From assembly GCF_000315625.1 (NCBI RefSeq), contig NW_005434621.1:212174-265397 (forward strand): DNA of 53,224 nucleotides, read 5' to 3'. The notes beneath the pieces were generated by a model. The model did no database searches. It was not told the origin of the DNA and was given only the letters and a program-made list of their open reading frames with translations. Below are positions 20,101-34,322 of the stretch, in pieces (the first letter of the stretch is position 1; the number at the start of each line of letters is the position of its first letter). Made by a program: the position numbers and the translations under genes. This DNA is from Guillardia theta CCMP2712. Its lineage: Eukaryota > Cryptophyceae > Pyrenomonadales > Geminigeraceae.

Positions 20101-23100
20101 CTGGCATCGCGATCTGGAATGGGGGCAATAGTCGCTGACAAGCCCTTCTTTGACGTAAATGTAGAGCTTGCAGTGCCACATGTTACTATGAACCCGAGCT
20201 TGGATGAAATTCAAGCAGCGATCAATCGATGTGCCATCAATGTGTTGAAGTGTTCGAAGAGTATTTGCCAATGGGGCCAAGACCGTACACAAGATGTCAA
20301 CAAGCTCCAGACATTTCACTCATTGATTGCCCAAGACCGCGAGATCGTGAAAGTTGTCCTTTTGCTGACTGGAAGTGTTGAAGGTACAAAAAAACAAGTC
20401 CATGATTACCTCCAGACATTTTTGCAATATGAACATTTGTGGAAAATGGACAAACAGGCTGAATATAAAAAGTTCATGGCAACGGAACCGGACAACGAAG
20501 CATTTGATAATGAATTGAAGAAATATGTTGAAATTGAGCTCACAATCGACAATATTCAAAGGGTGCACAATATTGGATGTATGTCGTTGGATACAAATCC
20601 AGTGAAAAGCTCGCTAAAGTCAGAAGCTGCTGCATGGAAGTCCCAATATTCTAGAAATTTGCATTCGCAAGCACGAGACGAAATGTTATCATTGCAAGAT
20701 ATGATGAAAGAGACACTTCAGAAGCTTGAGCGTCCATTGAATGATTTAGATGACGTGCGAGATGTCATGAATGTGCTGAAAGGAATTCGAGAGCGAGAGT
20801 CCGAGATCGATTATCAGATCATACCTGTTCAAGAGAAGTATCAACTGCTCTCAAACAACAACGTGTATGTTGAAAAAGAGGAGTATGACGAATTGAGCAA
20901 CCTTGAAGAGACATGGATCAGGGTCAAATCTCAAGCAATGGCTGCTGGAGACCGCCTTGCTAGCTTGCAAGCTGGGTTCAAACAAACCTTGACGGAAAAT
21001 GTGAAAGAATTTGTTGCTGATGCGAAAGATTTCAGGCAAGATTTTGTTGACAACGGCCCTATGGTGCAGGGAATTCCACCCATGGAAGCTGCTGAAAGGT
21101 TGAACAAGTACAAGCGATTGTTTGAAGAGCGACAAAGAAAATGGGATTCTTATTGTGAAGGAGAAGAGCTGTTTGGTTTACCCATAACCCAGTATCCAGA
21201 ACTGGAACAGTGCAAGAAAGAACTTGAACTGCTGGACAAATTGTATTCCTTATACGTGAACGTGGTTCAAGGAATCAAGGGATATGGCGATCTGCTATGG
21301 GCTGATGTTGTAGCAAATATCGACAGCATGACAGAAGCTGCCACTGCATTTCAGTCTCAGTGCAAAAGAATGCCCAAGCAGCTGAGAGATTGGGAGGCTT
21401 ACGGCGAGCTGAAGAAAACTATCGATGACTTCTTTGAAGTGCTGCCACTGTTGCAGCAATGTTCAAACAAAAGCATGAGAGTTAGGCACTGGAAGGCAAT
21501 AATGCAAGTATGTGGCAAACAGATTCCGATGGACGAAAATGGTCCGTCGGCCGAAAACTGCAAATTGCAGCATGTGCTAGATCTTGGAATGGTTTCGTTC
21601 TCGGAAGATATTGAGGATATTGCCGGGGGATCTGAAAAGGAGTTGCAGATCGAGAACAAGTTAGACGCTATCATCCAAATTTGGGAAGCCCAAGCATTCG
21701 CATTTTCCCCTTTCAAGAATCGAGGTCCTGTCATTCTTGAAAGCAAAGCTTTGGGTGAAATCATGGAATCTTTGGAGGAATCACAAATGAATCTTGGGTC
21801 AATGGCTGGCAACAGATACTCAGCTCCCTTTCGTGAGAGAGTTATGGAATGGATAGCAAATCTTTCCACGGTATCAGATGTTGTAGAGCAATGGGTTGCA
21901 GTGCAGAATCTCTGGGTGTATATGGAAGCGGTGTTCTCAAGTGGAGACATTGCAAAACAACTTCCCCAAGAGGCAAAACGGTTTCAAACAATTGACAAGA
22001 ACTTCATGAAGATCACTTCCAAGGCAAACGAAGTTCCGAATTGTGTTCAACTTTGCTGTGGGAATGAGTTGATGAGGACACTTTTGCCACATCTCACGGA
22101 ACAATTAGAACTTTGTCAGAAGTCATTGACGGGTTATCTGGAAACCAAAAGAAATTGTTTCCCTCGCTTCTACTTTTGCTCTGATGGTGTCTTGCTAGAA
22201 ATTCTTTCTCAAGGTTCTGACCCTCATGCAATCGTTCAACATTTGCAAAACGTCTTTGATTCTTTAGCTGCGCTTTCATTTGACAAGCAGAAGAAGAATA
22301 CTGCTGTCACTATGGTTGCTAACGACAAAGAAGAAGTGAGGTTTTCGACTCCGTTGAATCTTGGTGGAAATGTTGAGGATTATCTAGGGGATCTCGTGAA
22401 TCAAATGCAGGAAACTTTGCATGATATTTGCAGGGAATGCGGAGCAGAATGTGAAGGAATGAGCTGTGAAGAAATCGTCGAGAAGTTTCCAGCTCAAGTT
22501 GGCATCATGGCTATTCAATTCCAATGGACCAATGAAACAGAGGATGCACTCAAGCGAGCTCGACAAGACAAGTCTTCCTTGCATGGTTCGAATAAGAAAG
22601 CACTGGCCGTTCTCAATGAATTGATCGGAATGACGGTGATTGACAAATGGAACAAATTGGAACGCACCAACATCGAAACTTTGATTACCATTCAAGTTCA
22701 TCAAAAGGATGTTTCAGAAGAGCTTGCAAAGAAGAAGGTGAAGGATCCACAGGATTTTGAGTGGTTGAAGCAAGCACGATGTTATTGGAAGGTAGAGAAG
22801 GACTGGACGGTCATTTCAATATGCGATGTTGATTTCGATTATTCACACGAGTATCTTGGATGCAAGGAGCGCCTCGTTGTCACTCCATTGACAGATCGAT
22901 GCTACGTGACACTCTCTCAAGCGATCGGAATGTTCCTAGGAGGAGCACCGGCTGGTCCTGCAGGAACTGGAAAGACCGAGACCACTAAGGACATGGGACG
23001 AATGTTAGGAATTTTTGTTGTTGTTTTCAACTGCTCTGATCAGATGGACTACAAGGCATTGGGCAAGATTTACAAGGGTCTCGCCATGGCTGGTTGCTGG

Positions 23101-26100
23101 GGATGTTTCGACGAGTTCAATCGCATTGACTTAGATGTTTTGTCAGTTGCTGCCTCTCAAGTAGCCTGTGTTTTGGCAGCACAACGAGAACGCAGCAAAG
23201 AGTTTGTGTTTACTGATGGACAAACAGTTCAATTGAGACCTGGATGCAGTTATTTCATCACCATGAATCCTGGCTATGCAGGAAGGCAGGAGTTGCCTGA
23301 AAACTTGAAAGCCTTGTTTCGTGGAGTTTGCATGATGGTTCCAGACTTCATGTTGATCATCAGGGTGAAATTAGCTGCATGTGGATACTATGAGAATCAG
23401 GTCATTGCTAAGAAGTTTGACCTTTTGTACAATTTGTGCAAGCTGCAGTTGACAAAGCAGACGCACTATGACTACGGACTTCGAAATATCCTCTCTGTCT
23501 TAAGGACAGCTGGTAAAGTCAAGCGTGAGAACCTCAGTGCACCTGAGCCATTCTTGATGATGCGAACACTACGTGACATGAACATGTCCAAGATGATTGC
23601 TGAAGACGTTCCTCTCTTCTTATCTTTGATTGAAGATCTTTTTCCAAACATTACTGCAGAGAAGGCCACCTTTCCACAGGTTGAGAGTGCAGCAGAAAAC
23701 TATGCAAAAGAGAAGAATCTGCAATGGAAAGAAGCTCCTGAATGGGCGGGCAAGGTTGTGCAGGTTTTGGAGACCTACTTTGTAAGACATGGGATTGGAA
23801 TCGTTGGGCCCACTGGAGCTGGAAAGACTATGGCGTTGGAAACACTCGCAGGGGCATTGACGATGACTGACGAGAAGCACGTCATCTTGAAAATGAATCC
23901 TAAGGCTGTGACGGCTGCCCAGATGTTTGGAAAGTTGGATGCCACAACTGGAGATTGGACAGATGGAATCTTTGCTGTGCTATGGAGGAAAGGAACCAAG
24001 GCAAAGAACTCAAAGACTTGGATTCTGCTCGATGGTCCTGTAGATGCAATTTGGATTGAGAACCTGAACACCGTGCTGGATGACAACAAACTGCTCACTC
24101 TGGCGAATGGTGATAGAATTCCGATGACGCCTGAGATGAAGGCAATCTTTGAACCTGAGAACTTGATGAATGCCTCTCCAGCTACTGTTTCCCGCATGGG
24201 AATCATCTTCTTCTCTATCAGTGTCCTTGGATGGAAGCCATTGGCTCAGTCATGGCTGCAGACGAGGAGAGATAAGGAACATCAGATCTTGAGAAGTCTC
24301 ATAGACAAGTATGTTGACCCCCTGTTTGAATTCCTGTTCCGAGACTGCAAGGCTGTTATGTACTCCACAGAGGGAATATACTTGAACAGTGCCTTCAAGA
24401 TATTTGAAGAGTTAACTGCTCCTTTCATCGACACCAAACAAATCCTATCCGATGAACACATGGAACGACTCTTCATTTTTTCGCTGTGTTGGTCCCTTGG
24501 TGCCCTCCTGGAACTCTCGGATCGTACCAAATTCAATGAGAAGTTGATTGCAATCGCAGAGAATGCTCCGAATCTTGACGAGGGCGATACCTGTTATGAA
24601 TATTTGGTCGACGCGCAGGGAAATTGGCAACATTGGAGAACTAAAGTTGAGTCCTGGGAGTATCCTCAGGATCGTGAACCAAAGTTTGCAGAGCTTCTCA
24701 TTCCAACCTTGGACTCACTTCGATACGAGTCGATGCTTGCTACGTTGGTTCCAGCTGGAAAACCAGTTTTGTTCACTGGTGGTCCAGGAGTCTCGAAGAC
24801 TGCATGTATCTTGATGTATCTTACAAACCTGAACGAGGAAATCTACAACATCAAGATGACTCCGTTTTCTTTCGTCACAACTCCGATGATTTATCAGAGG
24901 ACTCTGGAGAGCACTGTAGAGAAGAGACAGGGAAGGACTTACGGACCACCTGGTGGAAAGAAGTGCGTCTTCTTCATTGACGACATCTCTATGCCTGTCA
25001 TCAACAACTGGGGCGATCAGATCACAAACGAGATAGTCAGGCAAAGCATTGCCGAGGCTGGTCTTTACAATCTCGATAAGCCAGGTGAATGGAAGGGCTT
25101 GGTGGACATCTGTTACACAGCAGCTATGACACATCCAGGAGGAGGTAGAAATGACATCCCGAACCGTCTGAAACGTCAGTACTGTCTGTTCAATGTAACA
25201 ATGCCATCGTTGATCGCTGTAGACAACATCTTCGGATCAATTATCCGTGGTCGCCTGTCCGAATCGTCTGGAGTACCCAAAGCTGTGGCGAACCTTGCAT
25301 CGAAATTGACAGAGGCTACCATTCAGCTTTGGCAGAAAACTTCAAGTAAGATGCTTCCAACGCCAGCGAAATTTCACTACTTGTTCAACATGCGAGAGCT
25401 TTCAAGAGTATTTGCTGGAATATTTGAGGCCCCAAGAGAAACTGTCCGAGACGAAGTCTACCTTGTCAAGCTTTGGCGTCATGAGTGCGAAAGGGTGTTC
25501 TCCGATAAGCTCACGAATCTTGCAGACAAGGAATGGGAAAACAACTGTATTTTAGATGTAATAGAAGATGTTTTTGGAGGTGAGATGAGAAGCAACGTTC
25601 AAGGGATGTGTTATTTCGTGAACTTTCTTGGTGATCCGATCATCGATGCGGATGGAGTGGTCGAAGATGAAAGACCAAAGCTTTATGAGGAGGTGAAGGA
25701 TCGCGAGTTCGTGAAGAACAAGGCGTTAGAATTCCAATCAAAGCACAATGAGGAGAACAAGGTTGGCAAGTTGGAGCTTGTCTTGTTCGAGTATGCCTTG
25801 GAGCATTTGATGAGAATCAATCGAGTCATTTGCATGGATCGTGGTTCAATGATGTTGGTTGGAGTTGGAGGATCTGGAAAGCAAAGCCTTACAAGGCTTG
25901 CATCCTTCATAGCAGGAAATTTCACTTTTCAGATAGTAATCACGAAACATTACAACACTGGAAACCTTTTTGACGACCTGAAGCTGTTATACAGGACTGC
26001 GGGAGTTCAAGGCAAGCCAGTCACTTTCATTTTCACTGATGCCGAAGTCAAAGAAGAAGGATTTTTAGAGTACATCAATCAAATCCTTTCCACAGGAGAG

Positions 26101-29100
26101 GTGTCAGGCCTGTTTGCAAAAGATGAACAAGACACCATCGTCGGGGAAATGCGTCCAATCGCAAAGAAAGAGGCAGGAAAGGGTTTCGTGGACTCAGCCG
26201 ACAACCTTTGGAAGTATTTCCGAGATAGGGCGAGAAACAATCTGCACGTGGTCTTGTGCATGTCTCCGGTGGGAGATTTGCTTTCAAGTCGCTGCAGGAA
26301 ATTCCCTGGGCTTATCAACTGCACGACTGTCGATTGGTTCCTTGCATGGCCGGAACAAGGATTGAGAGATGTGTCAGAGTCGCTCATCGGCAGGTTCGAC
26401 ATGGCGTCCACAGCTGAAGTGAAAGCTGCTGTCATCAATCACATGGGAACGGTTCATAAGATAGTTCAAGATGCAACTCTTGAATACTTCCAGAAGTTTC
26501 GAAGGAATGTGTATGTCACCCCTAAATCTTACTTGTCATTCATCAAGAGCTACACAGACGTCTACAAACGAGAGAAAGACAAGGTAGACGTGTTGAAAAT
26601 CAAGATCGACAATGGTCTTGAGAAGCTCTTCCAAGCACAAGATGATGTCAAGAAAATGAAAGTGGAATTGGCGGCCGCTGAGGTTGTTCTGGCAGACTCT
26701 GTAAAGAAGTCATCAGAGCTCATGAAGGAGATTTCAGTAGCCACGCAGGCAGCAGAAAAGGTTAAATCCTCTGCCAAGGAGATTGCAGATGCTGCCAATG
26801 AGAAAGCTACAACGATTGGAGCTGAGAAGGCTGAGGTCGAACGAGATCTCGAAGCGGCAAAGCCGGCCTTGCTTGAGGCAGAAGACGCCTTGAAGGCAAT
26901 CAAACCTGACGACATCAAGAACCTCAAGAGCTTGAAGAACCCGCCTGTTGTCATCAAGATCATCTTCGATGGCGTGTTGATCCTTAGACGCAGACAGATG
27001 GGAGTGAACTGCTACAAGGATAACTATTCGGAAGCCTCCAAGATGATGAACGAATCATCCTTCCTCGCAGATCTGCAGAACTTCCCCAAAGAAAGCATCA
27101 CTGACGAAGATTGTGAGCTCCTCGCACCGTATATCCACCATCAGCTCTTCACAGAGGAGATGGCGGCAAAGGCTTCTGGCCTTGCTGTAGGTCTTTGCAA
27201 GTGGGTGAAAGCGATGGAGACGTATCACATGATCGCCAAGGTTGTGATACCCAAGATGGATGCGCTGAGGCTCAAGGAGGCTGAGTTGGCCACTGCTATG
27301 AAGAAGCTGGCAGCTGCAGAGGCTGAGCTGGAGAAAGCTCAGAGCGAGACAGACAAGCTGCAACAGAAGTTCGATGAAGCCATGTCAGAGAAGCAACGGC
27401 TGCAGGAAGAGGCTGATACCACCAAGAGAAAGATGGATGCTGCTACTCAGCTCCTCAACGGCTTGGCCGGAGAACGAGACCGATGGACTCAGCAGTCTGC
27501 TGATTTTGCAGATCAGATAGCAAGGTTGGCTGGTGACAGCGCCATCGCCTGTGGGTTCATGTCGTACACGGGGCCTTTCAACAAGACCTTCCGAGATCTT
27601 CTCTTGGGCACGCTCTTCCTCGAAGACATCATGTCCAAGAACATCCCTGTGACGAAGAACCTCTCTGTTACCACCATGCTCACAGATGAAGCCACAACTG
27701 GCCAGTGGAATCTCCAGGGACTCCCTACCGATGATCTGTCGATCCAGAATGGTATCCTGACCACCACGGCTTCGAGATATCCTCTCATGGTGGATCCCCA
27801 AGGTCAGGGCTTGACTTGGATCAAGAACAAAGAATCGAGCAACGATTGTAAAGAAACTAGCTTCGTCGACAAGATGTTCAGGACACATCTCGAAGACTGC
27901 ATGTCCTACGGCAAGCCTCTTCTGCTCGCGAATGTCGAAGAAGAACTGGATCCAGTTCTAGATCCCGTTCTCGACAAGGCATTCCAAAGGAAAGGCAAGG
28001 GATACATCGTGGCTCTAGCCGACAAAGAATGCGATGTCGAACCGGAAAAGTTCAAACTGTACGTGACCACCAGGCTTGCGAACCCTCACTTCACTCCCGA
28101 GTTGTCTGCAAAGGTGACGGTCATCGATTTCACTGTTACGATGAAGGGGCTCGAAGACCAGCTGCTAGATCGTGTCGTTCAGTTCGAGAAACCTGAGCTG
28201 CAGACAGAGCGAACAAAGTTAAAGACGGAAGTGAATGATTACAAGGCTAAGATCATGGAGCTTCAAGATGACCTGCTTTATCGTCTAGCAAACTGCGAGG
28301 GATCCTTGTTGAACGACGAGGACATCATTGACGTGCTCAACATCACCAAGAAGACTTCTGCGGAAGTGACGGAGAAGTTGAAGAACGCGGGCGAGGCTGA
28401 AGAAAGGATCCGCGCAGCTTGTGAGGAGTATCGTCCCATCGCTGCCCGGGGATCAATCATCTACTTCTTGATCGCAGAGATGAGCGTTGTGAACCCCATG
28501 TACAACACGTCTCTCGCTCAGTTCATCCAGGTGTTCCAGCTCTCCATGGTCCAGTCAGAGAAGGCTGCCATCCCAGCCAAGAGGATCACCAACGTGGTGG
28601 AGGAGTTGACGTTCCGAACCTTCCTGTACGTCTGCAGAGGCTACATGGAGATCCACAAGAAGATCTACACGCTGCTCCTTGCGCTGAAGCTGCAGCTGCA
28701 GGCCGAGCTCATCAACCAGGATCACTTCTCCTGCTTCGTGAAGGGCGGAGCGGCCCTCGACATCAACGCCGTGAAGAAGAAGCCCAAGGAGTGGATCCCC
28801 GACCAGGTCTGGCTCAACATCATCCAGCTGAGCATGTCGATCCCATTGTTCAAGGAGCTCGCTGACATTGTGACTCGCAACGAGAGCCTGTGGAAGCAGT
28901 GGTACGACCAGGAGGCCCCCGAGGCCGTCCCTGTCCCCGACATCGACGACCGACTCGACAAAGTGAACAAGATGCTGCTAGTGCGAAGCATCCGAACCGA
29001 CCGAACGATGATCAGTGCTGAAGAGTACATAGAAGAGGCGATCGGGAAGAAGTTCACCGACACTTACCCCCTCAATCTCGAGCAGACCCATCAGGATATC

Positions 29101-30912
29101 TGCGAGCTCGTGGACAGCCCAGAGCGCGTTCCCGTCATCTTCGTCTTGACTCCCGGGTCCGATCCGACTGAGCTTGTGATCGCGCTGGCCAAGAAGAAGA
29201 AGAAGGAGGTGCTCTCGGTCTCCATGGGCCAGGGTCAGGAGATCGTTGCCCGACGATACATCGAGCAGTGTGTGGCCAACGGTGGTTGGGTGCTGCTGCA
29301 GAACACCCACTTGGGGCTCAAGTACCTGGTGGAGCTCGAGCAGACCATCGGCAAGCTCGAGGAGATCGAGTCTGAGTTCAGGGTGTGGATCACAGCAGAA
29401 CCTCACAACGGCATCCCCATCGGCCTCCTCCAGATGTCCATCAAGATCACCAACGAAGCTCCTGTCGGCATGCGCGCAGGCATGAAGAGGTCGTACGCCT
29501 GGATCACCCAAGACACCCTGGATGCTGTTCCTCGCATCGAGTGGCGAACGCTGCTCTGGGTCCTGTGTCACCTACACAGCGTGGTGCAGGAGAGGAGGAA
29601 GTTTGGAGCCATCGGCTGGACGGTCCCTTATGAGTTCAACCAGTCTGACCTGAGCGCCTGCACCAACTTCCTGCAGAATCATATCCTGGACATGGACGCT
29701 AAGAAAGCCAAGGAGGTGACATGGTCCACAGTCCGGTACATGATCGCTGAGATCCAGTACGGAGGAAGGATCACCGATGACTGGGATAGGAGGCAGATGA
29801 ACACTTTTGCTGAGAAGTTCTTCTGCAACGCCGTGCTCGAGCCCAACTACAGCTTCCTCAAGGGCTACACCATCCCGCAGGGGACGGACATTAACTTGTT
29901 TCGGGAGCACGTTAACTCCTACCCGGCGACTGACAGCCCTGAGGTGTTCGGTCTCAACATGAACGCCGATCTTGTCTTCAGAGTCGACAACGCCGAGAAG
30001 GTGTTTGCAACTATCCTTGAGACACAACCCAAGGGCGGCGGCGGTGGCAGTGGCAAGTCGAGGGAGGAGGTTGTGACCGAGCTGTGCAAAGACCTTCTCT
30101 CCAAGTTGCCGGCTAACTTCAACATGAACGAGATCAAGTCCTCGTTGAAGAAGGCCGGGGAAAGCAAGCCCGTCAACATCTCCCTTCGGCAGGAGATCGA
30201 CGTGTTGCAGAAGGTGATGACAGTCGTCCGCAGCACTCTCAATAACTTGCAGCTTGCGATCGACGGCACCATCGTTATGTCGGACGACCTTGCCTCTGCT
30301 CTCGACTCGCTCTCCAACGCCAAGGTTCCCCCCACGTGGCTGCGAGGCGCCTGGTTCTCCCCTACCGTCGGCATTTGGTTTCAGAGCCTGATCAACCGCT
30401 TCGAGCAGTGGGATAGGTGGATCAAGGGCGGCCGACCCAAATCCTACTGGCTTCCCGGCTTCACCAACGGCCCAGGTTTCCTGACGGCCTGCCGCCAGGA
30501 AGTGACCCGATCGCATTCGGGCTGGGCCCTCGATGACGTGGCAGTGTTCACCGAGGTGACCAAGCACGACCCTGAGGACGTGAAGGAGTCGCCATCGGAG
30601 GGAGTCTACATCCATGGAATGTACCTCGACGGGTGCGGATGGAGCAAGAAGGAGAGCAAACTGGTAGAGGCTCCTCCTAAGATCCTCTTCATCCCGCTGC
30701 CTTGCATGTGGGTCACTGCCGTACAAAAGGCGAACAAGAAGGTTGACTACATGGTCTACGAGTGCCCCGTGTATGAGCGGAAAGATCCAAGGAAGCGCGG
30801 CATGACGGCTGCTCAGCCCAACTTCGTGTTCGCTCCTGAGATCAGGACTGAGGACCCACCGTCCAAGTGGATTCTTCGCGGAGTTGCGCTCCTGACGTAC
30901 TACGGAGAGTAA
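17200..30912 (+). CDS. Axonemal dynein heavy chain, outer-arm gamma (DNAH5/8) type
   Basis: Motor subunit of ciliary dynein, about 4486 aa. Exons: 17200-17367, 17421-17615, 17668-17826, 17874-17917, 17967-18082, 18134-30912; every junction is GT-AG and in frame. ATG at 17200 (MADPRYKYVQERIEQG). The tail runs to about residue 1300, then the linker. P-loops: AAA1 GPAGTGKT (about 1835), AAA2 GPTGAGKT (2119), AAA3 GGPGVSKT (2443), AAA4 GVGGSGKQS (2804). AAA1 also shows CWGCFDEFNRI and ITMNPGYAGR. The stalk with two coiled coils flanks the microtubule-binding region (about 3037-3343; IKPDDIKNLKSLKNPP). A GGGGGSG linker lies near 4195. The C-terminus reads WILRGVALLTYYGE. EAVFSSGDIAKQLPQEAKRF resembles the DNAH5/8 or Chlamydomonas gamma chain. 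AAA3 has VS where Gly-x-Gly is usual. The subclass needs a tree. Confidence 0.95.
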
Positions 30913-30971
30913 GGGGACGATGGAGGAGAAGAAAGACGATAATGGGATAACATGTGTAGAGGATTGATTTG

Positions 30972-30977
30972 AATAAA
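30972..30977 (+). terminator. Poly(A) signal AATAAA of the dynein gene
   Basis: Canonical AATAAA 60 bp after the dynein stop codon and before the convergent kinase gene end at 31122. Confidence 0.55.
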
Positions 30978-31121
30978 TGAAGTTTATCTTCCCTTGTCCT
31001 GTGAACATTCCATGTGAACAACATCCAATCATCTCGCCGCTCTCGCCTCTTGCTTTCAACCTCTCTAGTAGGGTAACAGCCAGTGACCGTGCACTCGCTC
31101 CTAGTCGACGTGACTGCCTCG

Positions 31122-33527
<2,406 letters not shown>

Positions 33528-34322
33528 GGTCGCCACAATCGCATTGGTCGCAATCCCAACAAATTGTTTACTCAACACTAGTTCCAAACAAGCCCTGACT
33601 ACCCCTCTAAACTTGACCTACCCCCATGGAACACATCACTGTACCCCTCAAATACTATATGTATACCAGTCCCCAAAAGGGTCCTCGTAACACCCTACCC
33701 TACTCTTTCAACCACTACACCTACCTACCTATCATTCCGGTCTCGCCACCCGCCCCCTCAAAGGTTGCAACAAGTCAATTTTAAGATGTGAATTTGTACC
33801 ATAAAGTGATTTATATTATTATTGTTTCTATAAATAAACTAAATTATTTTATTCATAAAAGTATATTGTATACAAGTGTGGAAGATGGACGACCAGTGTG
33901 GATCCTTCAATAAAAATGTCATGATTTCCCAAAATTTGGTGTTTAAATTTTAAATTCTCAAAATTAATCTATTTATTTGAAATTACATAATATAGTTTTT
34001 GACTTGTGTCTTTGTCAACGTTCTTGCGGTAAAAATCCTCTCAAGAATTCCAGAACTCGAAGTAGGGTCCCATCAGGATTCCTTGATGAAGGGGGGTGGG
34101 GGTCCAGATCCAAAGCATGCGGGTGGGGGGTGATAGGTTATTGAAAGGGGTAGGGTACTGTGGCTATCCAAGGTGGGGTTATCTTGTAGAAAGTGGGGTG
34201 GATTTCAAGGAAGAAACAGGGGAAAGACACTGATCGTTTCCAGATGGGGTGGAAACTGCAGGGGTGGGGGTCAAGACAGGTGGGGTAGAAGTCTGGGTGG
34301 GTGGTCAAGTCGCGGCGCGGCG
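33528..34322. promoter_or_regulatory. Divergent promoter region between kinase and LUC7-like genes
   Basis: Three zones: 33,590-33,770 is C-rich on + (CTACCCC-like words), 33,780-34,020 is AT-rich, and 34,070-34,310 is G-rich on + (GGGGTAG, GGGGTGG). Thus G-rich DNA lies on the coding strand upstream of both start codons. No TATA box is fixed. Confidence 0.5.
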
